From the NCBI RefSeq assembly GCF_003602005.1, contig NZ_QZWD01000017.1, positions 21,022 through 85,021 on the forward strand: a DNA stretch of 64,000 bases, written 5' to 3'. The notes under the pieces were generated by a model. The model saw nothing but the letters and a program-made list of their open reading frames with translations. It did no database searches and was not told the origin of the DNA. Shown here one piece after another: positions 36,542 through 46,298 of this stretch (position 1 is the first letter of the stretch; each line of letters begins with the position of its first letter). The stretch comes from Salinisphaera sp. Q1T1-3 (lineage in GTDB: Bacteria; Pseudomonadota; Gammaproteobacteria; Nevskiales; Salinisphaeraceae). The position numbers and the translations under genes are program-made.

Positions 36542-39500
36542 TCATCCACGGATGCGAGCGTTGAGCGCGTCCAGCTGAATGCGGGTTTCCTCGGTCAGAT
36601 TGCCGCTGTAGAGCATGGACGTTTCCATGTTCTTGAAGCGGCCTTCGCGGGCGGCGCTCGCCCAGTTGTACGAGCCGACACATAAAAAGCGATCATCGGC
36701 CATGATCAGCTTGCTGTGCACCTGCGTCACGACGTTTACCGTCAGGCCCATTGCCGTTAGGGCGGCACAGCACTTTTCGAACCGTGCGGTCCGATCGGCA
36801 TCCGGCTGGGTCGCCTGCGTGGTATTGAAGTGATGATCGGTATAGATCGTGATCGCGACGTGGCGATCGGCCGCCTGTCGCAAGGCATCGGCGAGCCCGG
36901 TCTCCTCGAGTCGGTCCAGCGAAATCCAGGGCGAGACCAGAGCGACCCAACGGCGCGCGCCTTCGAGCAGCTCCCGGATGCAACGATCGTGCGCTTCGGC
37001 ATCGTTGATGAGACGCGGCGTTTCGCACAGCGCCAGCAAATCCGGTCGGGCCGCGCTCGCCGCGAACGGCAAGGCATTATTCGGTTCGCTAAACAGATAC
37101 CGGCCGAGCAGATGTCGCGGGCTGCCCCGCGCGGCGCTGCCGATCACGTCCATGTCGCCGAAAACCAGAAACGAATCGCGGGCGCGGGAGACCGCCACAT
37201 TCAGCATCGCCGGATCGTCATCGATGAACCGGCCATTCGTGTGTCGCGAATAGACGCCCGAAAACAGCACGACATCGCGTTCGGCCCCCTGAAGCGCGTG
37301 CACGGTGCCGATCGTCATATCACCGGCCTGCGTACCGACGCTGATATCCCGCGCGCGACAGGCCTGTGCGATCAGGCGGGCCTGAGCCTTGAACGGCGTG
37401 ACCACCCCGACGATCTGTGCCAACGGCTTGCCGTGAGTCTTTTCGAGCCGGGTGCGCTGATCAGCCAGCCATTCCGCGATCGTGATTGCCTCCAGCCGGT
37501 TCACGCGGCTGCCCGACGCCGGTGTCTCGGCACAGCCATCCACGTGGACATAACCCAGCGGCGGCAGCGCCGGATCGATGGCCGGCGTATCGCGCAACGG
37601 CTGCAGCAATCCGCGATAACAAAGCGCATTGCAGTAGGCAATGATGGCATCCAGACACCGTCGATGCGCACGTAGAAACATGCCGGCCTCGGCATCATCG
37701 AGATAGCGCACCCGGCTGGCGGCCTGCGCGATGCGCATCACGCTGCCATCGACCACGGTCCGCCCGCCTTCGCGCAGCGTGTCGTAGGCATCCCGATTCG
37801 CCAGAAGGCCCTGATGGGCCAGATTGCCGACATCGATGCTCGGCGACTGCGTCGCGACCGGCTTGATCTGATGGATATCGCCGATCGCCAGCAGGCGACG
37901 CGCCAGTGCCGTCGATGCGCCGGCCACGTCGGGGGCGACCTGCCCGGCTTCATCGACGATCAACAGATCGATCTCGTTGGTGAGATAATCCTCGCGGTAT
38001 CGATCCTGGCCCTCAAAGACGCGATGCGTCATGTGCGAGGGCAGAGAATGCAGCGTCGAGACGATACAGGGCGTCAGCATCATGCGACGCCGCCAGCGCG
38101 GACGGACTTTTTTCCGCCCCGGTTTTTCGCGCCCTCGGGCGGTCTGCTCGGTCAGTTCCTCGGCGCGTGCCGCACAGTCGGCGAGCCAGCGCGCTTCCCA
38201 GTAGTGGACCGCCCGTTGGAACAACGTGAAACGCAGCGATGTATCCAGCGTCTGATCGAACACATCGAACGAGTCTGGCACGGCCGCGAAACCGAGCTTT
38301 CGATAGGCGTTATCCAATGCGGCATGCGCCGTGTCCAGCGCCTGAAGACAGGCCCGGCCGGTCTCCAGAAACGCATCCGCCTGCGCGACCGCCTGCCGCC
38401 GGTCGGCCAGAGCCTCGCGCAGCACGGATTCGGGGTCGCTGCCCGCCGGTGCGGCCTCGATTCGCTGGCGTGCGTCTGCACTCAGCGACGTGGCGATGAA
38501 AAGCGCACGCCGGGCTCGACGTTTCCGGGCGACGGGCGGTACGAATGCGAACAGCGACAGCCACACGGGTTCCTCGGCGCACAGCCGTTGCCACTGTTGC
38601 AGATCGGCCAGATGCGCCTCTGCCTCGGCCTGTAGCCCATCACGTCGTTGCTGCGCTTGGGCCAGTCGTTGTTCGGGGGCATCGCCCAGCCGTTCGACGA
38701 GTTCTGCATGACGCGCGGCGCGATCCGCCCAGCGGCGCTGCAGGGCCTGCAATCGGCCCCGCGTGCGCTCGAGCTCTTGATGGAGCCGTTCACGAACCGT
38801 GTCGACATCGTCCAGCGTGTCGTCTTCGAATGCCCGTCGTGCGTGGCCAAGGAATGCGGCCTCGGCCGTATCCAGATATACCGGCGATTCGAGACGACGA
38901 TAGAAAGCCGGGGTCTGATAATGGCGAGCGGCATCGTCTTCCCGGCTGCGCGCCGGATAATAGCCGCCGTAGCTGTCGATACCGGGCAGCCAGCGCCCGC
39001 CGAAGGGGTCGTCGGTCTCTTCGAAACCGTCGGCGAAGGCTTCCAGGATGTTCGTTACCGCCTGATTGTTGGAGGACGCCGCCACGATCAACGGCGGTTC
39101 GGTCTGGTCGAGCGCTGCCTTGACCCATTGCGAGGCCACCACTGACAGCACGAACGTGGTCTTGCCGGTGCCCGGCGGCCCGTTGACCGCCAGCAGTTCG
39201 CCCTCCCCCAAAGCCATGCTCTGCGCCAGCGCGTCGCGTTGCGCAATCGCCAACGGATACCGTGTATTGGCATGGCCGAGGCGATCCATCGCGCCTGTCC
39301 CCGCGGCAACACAAGGCCGATGCGATTCGACGTGACGCTGCGCATAGCCCTCGACGAGCGGCAGTGGTTGATCGGCGACAGAAAGCCAGTCGTACAGTTT
39401 GATGATGTGATGCGCCGCGCCCAACTGGTCGTCGACTTTCGCAAGCCGTGCCTCATCTGCGCTGACGAACGCCGTGTCGAGGAACGCTCGCGGGCAGAGG

Positions 39501-40063
39501 TCGTTGAAAAGTGACCGCGAGAGATCGTAATAAGCCTTCCAGGGCACGTCGCCGGCATCGTCATCGAGCAGCGCGAGCGCTTCGCTTGCCGACCAGACCG
39601 CGGGTTCGGCCCGACTCAGCACACGATCCTGATCGGCGACATGCGCGAGCGTGAATCGATCGTCGGCCTGGGGCTGCAAGAGATCACGTGGAATGACCGG
39701 GGGCTCGGCGGGAATGAACCGACCGTCGCGGGCAACCCACAGGCCACAGAGCAGCGGCGTGACGACATCCGGATACAGCGCCTGTTTCTTCTGGCCGTGT
39801 GCCTGCAATACCTTGAAGACCGCCGGGCGCAACACCACCCGCACCAAGCGTGTCGTTGCCGGCTCATCCGCGAAAAGCGCGGCCAGGGCTGGGTGGTCTG
39901 ACGGCAGACGCCCGTCGCGATAGAACGACGCCGCCAGGCTGGCCGTGCCGCGCAACGCGCTCTCACTCAGCGCGCCGCGCCCGCTTTGTGAATCAGCCAG
40001 CGAATGACGCCAGTAACGCAGCCAGGCCCGCGTCGTCGAGGTCATCGTCTCGTCGTGGCTCAT
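36542..40063 (-). CDS. SF1 helicase fused to PLD nuclease, MkoC-like (Mokosh type II architecture)
   Basis: A 1173-residue protein. The N-terminal 280 residues are unassigned. The SF1/UPF1-like helicase has Walker A GPPGTGKTT from residue 295, a long coiled-coil insertion (about 400-620), motif II VDEAGQ at D704-E705, motif III GDIHQIKPV, and motif VI LNVAVSRARD. The C-terminal 200 residues form a PLD domain: WVALVSPWISLDRLEE and a single HxK motif, H1116-S-K-L-I-M-A-D-D, followed by FLCVGSYNWASAA. A COG1112-type helicase with one C-terminal PLD domain is the described layout of the anti-phage protein MkoC. The start at 40063 has GGGGAG upstream; ATGs at 40093 and 40096 are alternatives. It stands alone as a single-gene unit. 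Confidence 0.82.
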   Translation of the reverse strand: MSHDETMTSTTRAWLRYWRHSLADSQSGRGALSESALRGTASLAASFYRDGRLPSDHPALAALFADEPATTRLVRVVLRPAVFKVLQAHGQKKQALYPDVVTPLLCGLWVARDGRFIPAEPPVIPRDLLQPQADDRFTLAHVADQDRVLSRAEPAVWSASEALALLDDDAGDVPWKAYYDLSRSLFNDLCPRAFLDTAFVSADEARLAKVDDQLGAAHHIIKLYDWLSVADQPLPLVEGYAQRHVESHRPCVAAGTGAMDRLGHANTRYPLAIAQRDALAQSMALGEGELLAVNGPPGTGKTTFVLSVVASQWVKAALDQTEPPLIVAASSNNQAVTNILEAFADGFEETDDPFGGRWLPGIDSYGGYYPARSREDDAARHYQTPAFYRRLESPVYLDTAEAAFLGHARRAFEDDTLDDVDTVRERLHQELERTRGRLQALQRRWADRAARHAELVERLGDAPEQRLAQAQQRRDGLQAEAEAHLADLQQWQRLCAEEPVWLSLFAFVPPVARKRRARRALFIATSLSADARQRIEAAPAGSDPESVLREALADRRQAVAQADAFLETGRACLQALDTAHAALDNAYRKLGFAAVPDSFDVFDQTLDTSLRFTLFQRAVHYWEARWLADCAARAEELTEQTARGREKPGRKKVRPRWRRRMMLTPCIVSTLHSLPSHMTHRVFEGQDRYREDYLTNEIDLLIVDEAGQVAPDVAGASTALARRLLAIGDIHQIKPVATQSPSIDVGNLAHQGLLANRDAYDTLREGGRTVVDGSVMRIAQAASRVRYLDDAEAGMFLRAHRRCLDAIIAYCNALCYRGLLQPLRDTPAIDPALPPLGYVHVDGCAETPASGSRVNRLEAITIAEWLADQRTRLEKTHGKPLAQIVGVVTPFKAQARLIAQACRARDISVGTQAGDMTIGTVHALQGAERDVVLFSGVYSRHTNGRFIDDDPAMLNVAVSRARDSFLVFGDMDVIGSAARGSPRHLLGRYLFSEPNNALPFAASAARPDLLALCETPRLINDAEAHDRCIRELLEGARRWVALVSPWISLDRLEETGLADALRQAADRHVAITIYTDHHFNTTQATQPDADRTARFEKCCAALTAMGLTVNVVTQVHSKLIMADDRFLCVGSYNWASAAREGRFKNMETSMLYSGNLTEETRIQLDALNARIRG

Positions 40064-40243
40064 GTGGCCGCTTTCTCCCCTGAATGCCGTCATCACGCGG
40101 GATCGCCCCGGTCAAAACGATCGATACCCGAACATCGCGCGAGCGCGCTGCAGTACCAGCGCTGATTGCGGCCGCCGACCGAGACACTCGCCTGACGTCG
40201 TTGTTCAATACCGGGACCGATGGCGTGCGATCCGCGCCGGACG

Positions 40244-41158
40244 CTACCAGAGCACGCCCTTTTCCGGTTCGATCGGCGCTGGCGCAGGCTGCTCGATGGA
40301 TTCCATCAGATCGATTTCGATGGTCGTACACATGGCGCTCAAGGGCAGATCGTGTGCCGTATTGGCGAACGGATCAACCAGCTCGTCCCCGATCCGCAGG
40401 GCAGCCAGAAACATGAGCGCGATCAACGATGAACCGATCGGCGTGAAGATCCCGAGATACGGGGCGATGCCCACCGGCAGCAGAATGCAGAACAGACGCA
40501 CGAACAGCTGCGGGAACAGACGATACTGCATCGGCAGCGGTGTCTTCTTGATCCGCTCCATGCCACCCTGCGCGTTGGCGATGTCGATATTCACGGCTTC
40601 CATGCGCGATTGCTGGATCGTGTCGATATAACCCTCGGCCCGGGCCCGGGCGATCAGCCGGCCATTCTCGTTGAGCAGGGCATTGGCCGCGTTGGTCCTG
40701 TCGAGCATGCGCTCGGCATCGGTCGGCCGCAGGAGCCGATTCGCCGGCCCTGCCCGATCGGTTCCGCGAAGCTGGCAGCTCAGAATATGCACGTACGCGG
40801 CCTGGTTCGTGACGATGGCATCGCGTAGTTCTCTTGCACGGGCATCGGCGGTGCCGATGAACGACAACGCACAGCGCGAGATATTGCGCGATGCGTTGAT
40901 CATCAGCCCCCACAGCACCCGCCCTTCCCACCAGCGGGCATAGGCCGCGTTGGAACGAAAACCGAGGAACAACACCAACACCGTGCCGAACAACGTCAAT
41001 GTCGTGCGCGACAGCGCCGAGGACTGAAAATCGGTATAGCGCTCGGGCTGGGCGAAATAGACGAACGTCACGATCACGTCCCAGATGAACGTGAGCAGCA
41101 ACGGGCGCCAGATCTCATTGAAGATATGGCGAAAACGGGGAACGGTCGTCACGATCAT
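40244..41158 (-). CDS. Bestrophin family (YneE-like) anion channel protein
   Basis: A 304-residue protein of the bestrophin/UPF0187 family. Recognisable blocks are FRHIFNEIWRPLLLTFIWDV, LGFRSNAAYARWWEGRVLWG (the RxNxAYxRWWE signature), PLPMQYRLFPQLFVRLFC, and the GDELVDPFANTAHDLPLSAM neck motif near the C-terminus. Four membrane helices are expected, and bacterial members form pentameric channels. It lies 180 bases after the helicase start in the same direction, so it may share a transcript with the helicase. Confidence 0.9.
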   Translation of the reverse strand: MIVTTVPRFRHIFNEIWRPLLLTFIWDVIVTFVYFAQPERYTDFQSSALSRTTLTLFGTVLVLFLGFRSNAAYARWWEGRVLWGLMINASRNISRCALSFIGTADARARELRDAIVTNQAAYVHILSCQLRGTDRAGPANRLLRPTDAERMLDRTNAANALLNENGRLIARARAEGYIDTIQQSRMEAVNIDIANAQGGMERIKKTPLPMQYRLFPQLFVRLFCILLPVGIAPYLGIFTPIGSSLIALMFLAALRIGDELVDPFANTAHDLPLSAMCTTIEIDLMESIEQPAPAPIEPEKGVLW

Positions 41159-41462
41159 GAGGATGCGATCCGATGCGATGAATACGGGAAACAGCCGGTA
41201 ACGACAACAAGCCGGCCCGTCTCGTGGACCTGCTCCTCTTGCCTCGGCACGGTTTGCGCACTTCAGGCATCGCCCTCGAATCGAAGGCCCGAAGATTGCC
41301 GATATTTTACTATGAATCAGTCATTTGCAATCTTTTACCCACCCGTCAGCAGCCTGATATGACAGCCGCTTCAAGACAGAATGAAACCCGCCGGCGCACA
41401 GAAAAGTCGCGATGCCCGGTGCGACCGGTCCAGCGCATCAGTGTGTTCGTGCGTGACATGTC
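41159..41462. other. Intergenic, promoter region for bestrophin
   Basis: An AT-rich patch (TATTTTACTATGAATCAGTC, 41301-41320) is a reasonable place for a promoter. No gene recognised. Confidence 0.3.
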
Positions 41463-42497
41463 TCAGGACGCGGCCTTGATCAACGCCCGCACGATCCCGG
41501 CCTGGCGGGTGAAGTACGTGCCGCTGGACGGCGGCGTCGGGTCGGAGGTCATCACCACGGTCATACGCCGGGCCGGCACCACGAACAATACCTGGCCACC
41601 ATAGCCCCGCCCGTAGTGGGCGCTCACGCCGGCCAGTTCGGTGGTGAACCAGCCGTAGCCGTAGGCATCACCGGTGTAGACCGATCGGGTGCGCGGCTGC
41701 CAGCTGGCGGCAATCCATTCCGGCGAGATGACGGTTTCGCCGTTGACGCGCCCGTCGCGACGAATCATTTCGCCGAAGGCAAGCAGCGCTTTCGGTGTCA
41801 GTCCCATTTCGTTGCCACCGAAGTAGATGCCCTGCGGATCACGGGTCCACGGTGGAATATTGATCCCGAGCGGCGCCCCCAGCCAGTCGCGCATGAGCGC
41901 CAGCGTGCTGCGGCCGGTGGTCTCGGTCAGCGCGGCCGAGAGCAGATGCGTGTTGCCGGTTGAATAGCGCATGCGACCGCCCGGCGCCCCCACGAATGGC
42001 CGTTGGAGCGCATCGGCTATCCAGTTGCGGCTCGCGACCCAGGCGCCATAATTCTGCCCGGAGGTTCGCTCGAGACCGGCCTGCATGGACAACAACTGGC
42101 CGACGATGATGTCGCGGACACGCGGATCGATATCCGTCGGTACCCGGTCGCCGAGCAGTGCGACGATCGGCTGGTCCACACCGTCGAACACACCGCGGTC
42201 AATCGCAGCGCCGACCAGCGTGGCCATGACGGTTTTCGACAACGACTTGATATTGGCGGTCTCGTCCGTCGCATGGCCGCGAAAGCCACGATCGACAACG
42301 ATCTCGCCGTCGACGGCGACCAGCAGCGTATGCGTACGCGGCAACGCGCCGGCCCGCGCGGCAATGTCGTCCAGCCGCGCGCGCTCGGCCGCATCCGCGA
42401 CCTGGGCCCAGCCGGCCAGCATCAACCACAAGCCGATCGCACAATAACAACACCGCGAGGCCAATCGACGTCGCATGGCCTGTCTCGACAGATTCAT
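41463..42497 (-). CDS. Exported serine hydrolase of the beta-lactamase/NylB-like family
   Basis: A 344-residue serine hydrolase. The N-terminus is a signal sequence (CCYCAIGLWLMLAGWAQVAD, cleaved near ADA/A). The active-site S85-L-S-K88 is the SxxK motif; RYSTGNTHLL provides the Tyr of the YxN-like motif; HYGRGYGGQVLF is the usual third motif of class C-like hydrolases. FGGNEMGLTPKALLAFGEMI is typical of esterase/6-aminohexanoate-dimer-hydrolase relatives. The substrate is unknown; a true beta-lactamase is less likely because YST rather than YxN is present. Confidence 0.85.
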   Translation of the reverse strand: MNLSRQAMRRRLASRCCYCAIGLWLMLAGWAQVADAAERARLDDIAARAGALPRTHTLLVAVDGEIVVDRGFRGHATDETANIKSLSKTVMATLVGAAIDRGVFDGVDQPIVALLGDRVPTDIDPRVRDIIVGQLLSMQAGLERTSGQNYGAWVASRNWIADALQRPFVGAPGGRMRYSTGNTHLLSAALTETTGRSTLALMRDWLGAPLGINIPPWTRDPQGIYFGGNEMGLTPKALLAFGEMIRRDGRVNGETVISPEWIAASWQPRTRSVYTGDAYGYGWFTTELAGVSAHYGRGYGGQVLFVVPARRMTVVMTSDPTPPSSGTYFTRQAGIVRALIKAAS

Positions 42498-43232
42498 GGC
42501 AGCAGCCTAACCGGTCGTCCATTCTGCTCGATGAACAACCAACGAAGCGCCGCTCCCGCCAGACGCACGTTGGATCAGCCGCTTGCCCACGGGCGACCCC
42601 AAACGATCGAACGCGCCATCACCGTCATCAGCGTTCGCAATGACAGATATACCGCCATTTCGCGATTGCCCTCTCCTTGACCGACGAGCGAGCGTCATGC
42701 GATCAGCGCCGTCGCCGCTAACGATCGCCCCAAGGGCAGACGAAGACGACGTGCACCTGCGGCCGGGCGACAAACAGACAGGCGCCGTCTGTCATCGTCT
42801 TCCAGACGCCTATCCCTGGCCGGCAGATCCATCCATCGCACTGAGCACGAGCGTGTCGACGGTGTGTCCGGTCTCCAGTCATCAAGGACGGTCGCCCCGG
42901 GGCAATTCGCTGCGCGCGCCGCCTCGGATCCTGGGATCCGCCGGACTGACGGCCGTCGCCGATACACGCACACGGATATCGCGCCCGGTCGGCGATGGGA
43001 TATCCCCCTTCAATCGCTCCAGACGCGTTCGGGGCATTGATATCGCACGCGCCGCGCGTGGCAATCGCTTTCGTGATGTTTTCATGCACGAGGCAAGGAA
43101 CCGGCCATGGTGGCCGACCCGACATCATGCAAGATCGTGACGGCATCGACGTCTGTCGTCGTCGCCCATAAAAAAGCCCCCGACCAGGCCGAGGGCTCGA
43201 AGGTTACGGACGTCCAGGCGCCGCGTATCGTC
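42498..43232. other. 735-base interval without a recognised gene
   Basis: Open frames exist on both strands, but their composition is Arg/Ser/Pro heavy and none resembles a protein family. The right end holds the terminator of the DUF2171 gene. Possibly degraded coding sequence. Confidence 0.35.
43170..43197 (-). terminator. Intrinsic terminator of the DUF2171 gene
   Basis: On the minus strand, GCCCTCGGCCTGGTCGGGGGC forms a hairpin (7-base stem with one G-T pair) and is followed directly by TTTTTT. It lies about 35 bases after the stop of the DUF2171 gene. Confidence 0.85.
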
Positions 43233-43463
43233 TTACGTATTAGCGCCGGAACCGCCCGGAATATCCGCGCCCTTTTTCAGATAAACGCGGTTGTCCTCGA
43301 TGCGATCGACATCATCCAACGCCAGGAAATGATGCTTGTCGTCGGAGCTGTCGGTCTTGGTCAGCTTGATCCTTTCGTCCTGCACCTTGTCCACCGTGCC
43401 GACGTGCTGACCGTCTGCGTCGGTGACTTCCATGTGCTCTTTGATACGGAATTTTTCCAACAT
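43233..43463 (-). CDS. DUF2171 family protein
   Basis: A 76-residue soluble protein: MLEKFRIKEHMEVTDADGQH then VGTVDKVQDERIKLTK, the PRC-barrel-like fold of DUF2171. AAGGAG lies just upstream of the ATG at 43463, which fixes the start although the frame is open upstream. It is followed by a good terminator, so it is a single-gene transcript. DUF2171 proteins are often found near stress-response genes; function not known. Confidence 0.85.
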   Translation of the reverse strand: MLEKFRIKEHMEVTDADGQHVGTVDKVQDERIKLTKTDSSDDKHHFLALDDVDRIEDNRVYLKKGADIPGGSGANT

Positions 43464-43960
43464 AACGGATGACTCCTTTGAAGTACCGTCGATACTAACG
43501 CAACGTATCGATTCTGTACGCGTGCCGTACTGACGCAGTTGCAGACGCTTTCGCATGACGCCGATGACTCCCATGCCCAGGCACCGATAGCGACACGCCA
43601 GTCTGGCCTGCCCGTCCTGGCCCGCATCTCATGTGATCGCCCCGTCATCAGCATCCGATGACCGCTTGTACCGTGTAAACGCCGTCGGCCGGCGGTAGCG
43701 CCTTCGGCAAACGACGTCACACACCGCGTGTGAAGGCACGCGATCACGCCGGCATGCCGATTGCCGCCGTGTCGTCCATGGCCGGCGCGTGTCTCGACAG
43801 GCTCGCCGCGCCAGGAAACCCGTCCCGAGCGAACGGTACCGTGGCACGTTCTGATCGTGGCCCTGTCAAAGCCGGACTGGCGCGAATCGACACAGCGCTT
43901 GGACGCAACCTCGACCGGCCCCAGATCCAGCCCCGTTGATGTCACAACCAGACGATATTG
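43464..43960. other. Intergenic, nothing recognised
   Basis: A 497-base spacer between two divergent genes, presumably with both promoters. No RNA gene, dyad or family match was seen. Confidence 0.35.
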
Positions 43961-44950
43961 ATGACACGCGTCGTTCGTTTTCATGAAGAAGGGGGGCCGG
44001 AAGTCCTCCGGATCGACGATGTCGAGGTCGCCGAACCCGGCCCGGGCGAGATTCGCCTGCGCGTCAAGGCGCTCGGCATCAACCGGGCTGAGGTCATGTT
44101 TCGCAAGGGCGAATATCTGATTGCGCCGCAGTTCCCGCAGGGTCTCGGTTACGAGGCTGCCGGTGAAGTCGAATCGGTCGGGCCGAACGTGACCGAATTT
44201 GCGGTCGGCGATGCGGTGAGCGTGATACCGGCCTTCCAGTTCGACGAATATGCGCTCTACGGCGAAACGGTACTCGCACCGGCCCGCGCGGCCGTCAAAC
44301 ATCCCGCCCATCTCGACTGGACCGAAGCCGCCGGCAGCTGGATGCAGTTCATGACCGCCTGGGGCGCACTCATCGATATCGCCAAGCTCGGCGAAGGCGA
44401 CACCGTATTGATTCCGGCCGCCTCGAGCAGTGTGGGTCTGGCCGCGATCCAGATCGCCAACGCGGTCGGCGCGCGGCCGATCGCGCTGACCCGCTCGCAG
44501 TCGAAAGTGGCCATGCTGCAATCCGAAGGCGCAGCTGACGTCGTCGTCACCGAAGACAGCGATCTCGTGACCGAGGTGATGCGTTTGACCGACGGCCACG
44601 GCGCCCGCGTGGTGTTCGACCCGGTCGGCGGGCCGACGTTCGCCGAACTCTCCCGAGCCACGGCCGAGCACGGCATCCTGTTCATCTACGGCGCGCTGAG
44701 CGATCAGCCCACGCCGTTGCCACTGCTTTCCATGCTCGGCGGCCTGCAGACGGCCCGGGGCTACCAGCTCTTCGAAATCACCGGCGACGATGCGCGTCTC
44801 GCCCGCGGCAAACGCTTCATTGTCGACGGCCTTGAATCCGGCGCGCTGAAACCGCGTATCGATCGCACATTTGCCTTCGACGACATCGTCGATGCCCATC
44901 GCTACATGGAATCGAACCAGCAGATCGGCAAGATCGTCGTCACCGTGTGA
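43961..44950 (+). CDS. MDR family NADPH:quinone reductase / alcohol dehydrogenase
   Basis: A 329-residue medium-chain reductase. It has the catalytic-domain start FHEEGGPEVLRIDDVEVAEP, the block ALGINRAEVMFRKGEYL, GYEAAGEVESVGPNV, and the Rossmann segment PAASSSVGLAAIQIANAVGA for NADPH. The structural-zinc Cys cluster and catalytic Cys/His ligands of true alcohol dehydrogenases are absent, pointing to a zinc-free quinone reductase type. ATG at 43961 preferred over TTG at 43958. It ends before two hairpins shared with the convergent gene. Confidence 0.9.
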   Translation: MTRVVRFHEEGGPEVLRIDDVEVAEPGPGEIRLRVKALGINRAEVMFRKGEYLIAPQFPQGLGYEAAGEVESVGPNVTEFAVGDAVSVIPAFQFDEYALYGETVLAPARAAVKHPAHLDWTEAAGSWMQFMTAWGALIDIAKLGEGDTVLIPAASSSVGLAAIQIANAVGARPIALTRSQSKVAMLQSEGAADVVVTEDSDLVTEVMRLTDGHGARVVFDPVGGPTFAELSRATAEHGILFIYGALSDQPTPLPLLSMLGGLQTARGYQLFEITGDDARLARGKRFIVDGLESGALKPRIDRTFAFDDIVDAHRYMESNQQIGKIVVTV

Positions 44951-45011
44951 CTTCGGCGTCGCGGGTTCAATACAGCCGGCCGGGGCGATGAACGGCCGTT
45001 CGAGGATGAAG

Positions 45012-45038
45012 GCTGGCGCCCGGGATTCGGGCGCCAGC
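45012..45038. terminator. Bidirectional terminator-like hairpin
   Basis: GCTGGCGCCCG and CGGGCGCCAGC are exact inverse copies around a five-base loop. It lies between the convergent MDR and F420-reductase-like genes. A second hairpin, CCCACGTC-ACCC-GACGTGGG, follows at 45057-45076. Neither has a strong T tract. Confidence 0.55.
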
Positions 45039-45085
45039 ATCTCGCCCCGCTCACGCCCACGTCACCCGACGTGGGTGAGCCAGGC

Positions 45086-45853
45086 TTATTGACTCGACGC
45101 CGAAGGCTTCAAGTCCAGAATTCGGCGCAACGCCGGTGCCGTTGTATTGGCACGAAAACCGGGGTTGCCGTGTTCGAAGCGTCGACCATCGGCGAGATTG
45201 CCGACGATCACCGGAACGCAACCGGCGGCCTTGACCAGTTCGGCCGCAACCTGCATCGCCGCCTTGTCGTTACTGGCAAGCGGCATGCCCAGCGGCTCAT
45301 GACGACCCTGGGTCACAGCGTTGATCAGCGAGGCATCCACCGCACTAAAGGCACGGACCAATCGCGCTCCCTTGAAGTAACGTTGCGAGACAACGCCGTC
45401 TCCGGCTTGCGCGGCCTCCTTGCCGATCGGTGTCTGCTCGTCGCCCCAGGAGTTGGTGGCATCCAGCAGAATCTTGCCCTTGAGCAGATCACCGTCATCA
45501 CGCGAGACTTGCGGAATCGCCCGGTACGGCACCGCAAGCAGAACGACCTGGCCGTATCGTGCGGCCTCCTTCGGAGTACCGACGCGGGCCTTGTCTCCCA
45601 AACGCTTCGCCATGGGCGCCAGCTCATCCGGATGACGGCTGGCAAACATCACATCGTAACCGGCCTTGACCCAGGCCTTGCCTACCGCGCTGCCCAGCGA
45701 CCCGGCCCCGATGACCGATAACGTCACTTTCCCCGGCGCGATATCGGCCGGTTTCAGGTCCGGGGCCGCGTCGGCCGCCAGCGAGACCGGACTAAAGATC
45801 ATAGAAACGAAAAGACCGAGTCCAACGGCCAGTAATCGGCGTCTTTTCTGCAT
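45086..45853 (-). CDS. Exported NAD(P)-binding protein of the F420-reductase-like family
   Basis: A 255-residue protein. The start at 45853 (GGAG upstream) gives MQKRRRLLAVGLGLFVSMIF, a signal peptide cleaved near SLAA/DA. The mature part has the Rossmann motif VTLSVIGAGSLGSAVGKAW, then MFASRHPDEL, VVLLAVPYRAIPQV and KILLDATNSWG, as in NADPH:F420-type/NADP oxidoreductases (coenzyme F420-dependent family). An exported member is odd since NADP is cytoplasmic; a paired-arginine Tat-like leader (KRRRLL) could allow export with bound cofactor. Substrate unknown. Confidence 0.83.
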   Translation of the reverse strand: MQKRRRLLAVGLGLFVSMIFSPVSLAADAAPDLKPADIAPGKVTLSVIGAGSLGSAVGKAWVKAGYDVMFASRHPDELAPMAKRLGDKARVGTPKEAARYGQVVLLAVPYRAIPQVSRDDGDLLKGKILLDATNSWGDEQTPIGKEAAQAGDGVVSQRYFKGARLVRAFSAVDASLINAVTQGRHEPLGMPLASNDKAAMQVAAELVKAAGCVPVIVGNLADGRRFEHGNPGFRANTTAPALRRILDLKPSASSQ

Positions 45854-46298
45854 GCTTGTCTCCAGGACTGGGATGATGGTTTCCTGCGACCGCACAGGCA
45901 TCGGTCGTTGCCGCGCTCACCTGACCATGGCCTCCGGCCTCGGGTTCACGGCATCGGTTTCAATATGGACTTTATCCGGACAAAGCACGATCCGAGGCGT
46001 CTCAGGACAATAACCCGACACGGCCATATCCAGCCAACCGGCATCGCACACTGCATATGGCCTTTATCGATTGGAATGACGATTCAAAACACAGCGTGTC
46101 GTACGCCGTCAGGACACCCTCGCAAACACACGACGTTGTCGCCAGGGCATCCGATCAGTCCGGCTGTTTCGGAAACAGGCCGCGTGACCGCCGCGGGATC
46201 AGGTTTTGATCCGGCGCTTTGCATTCCCAGCATGCAGTCATTCGTCGTCACGGCCGGCCAGCAAGAGACGAGGCGGCGATCGGTGGGTCGAAGCGGAC
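45854..46298. other. Intergenic, nothing recognised
   Basis: No protein family, repeat or RNA recognised. 45960-46090 is somewhat AT rich and may be a promoter for the exported reductase. Confidence 0.3.

Noticed and set aside
41463..42497. Serine hydrolase as a true class C beta-lactamase (resistance gene)
   Set aside because: The second motif is YST rather than YxN and the overall pattern fits esterase/NylB-like relatives.
42583..43140. 185-codon plus-strand frame in the gap after the serine hydrolase
   Set aside because: Ser/Arg/Pro-rich composition, no ribosome site, no family; more likely non-coding.
43361..45040. 559-codon open frame antisense to the MDR reductase
   Set aside because: The plus-strand product is a clear MDR protein, and the antisense frame runs through a DUF2171 gene with its own ribosome site.
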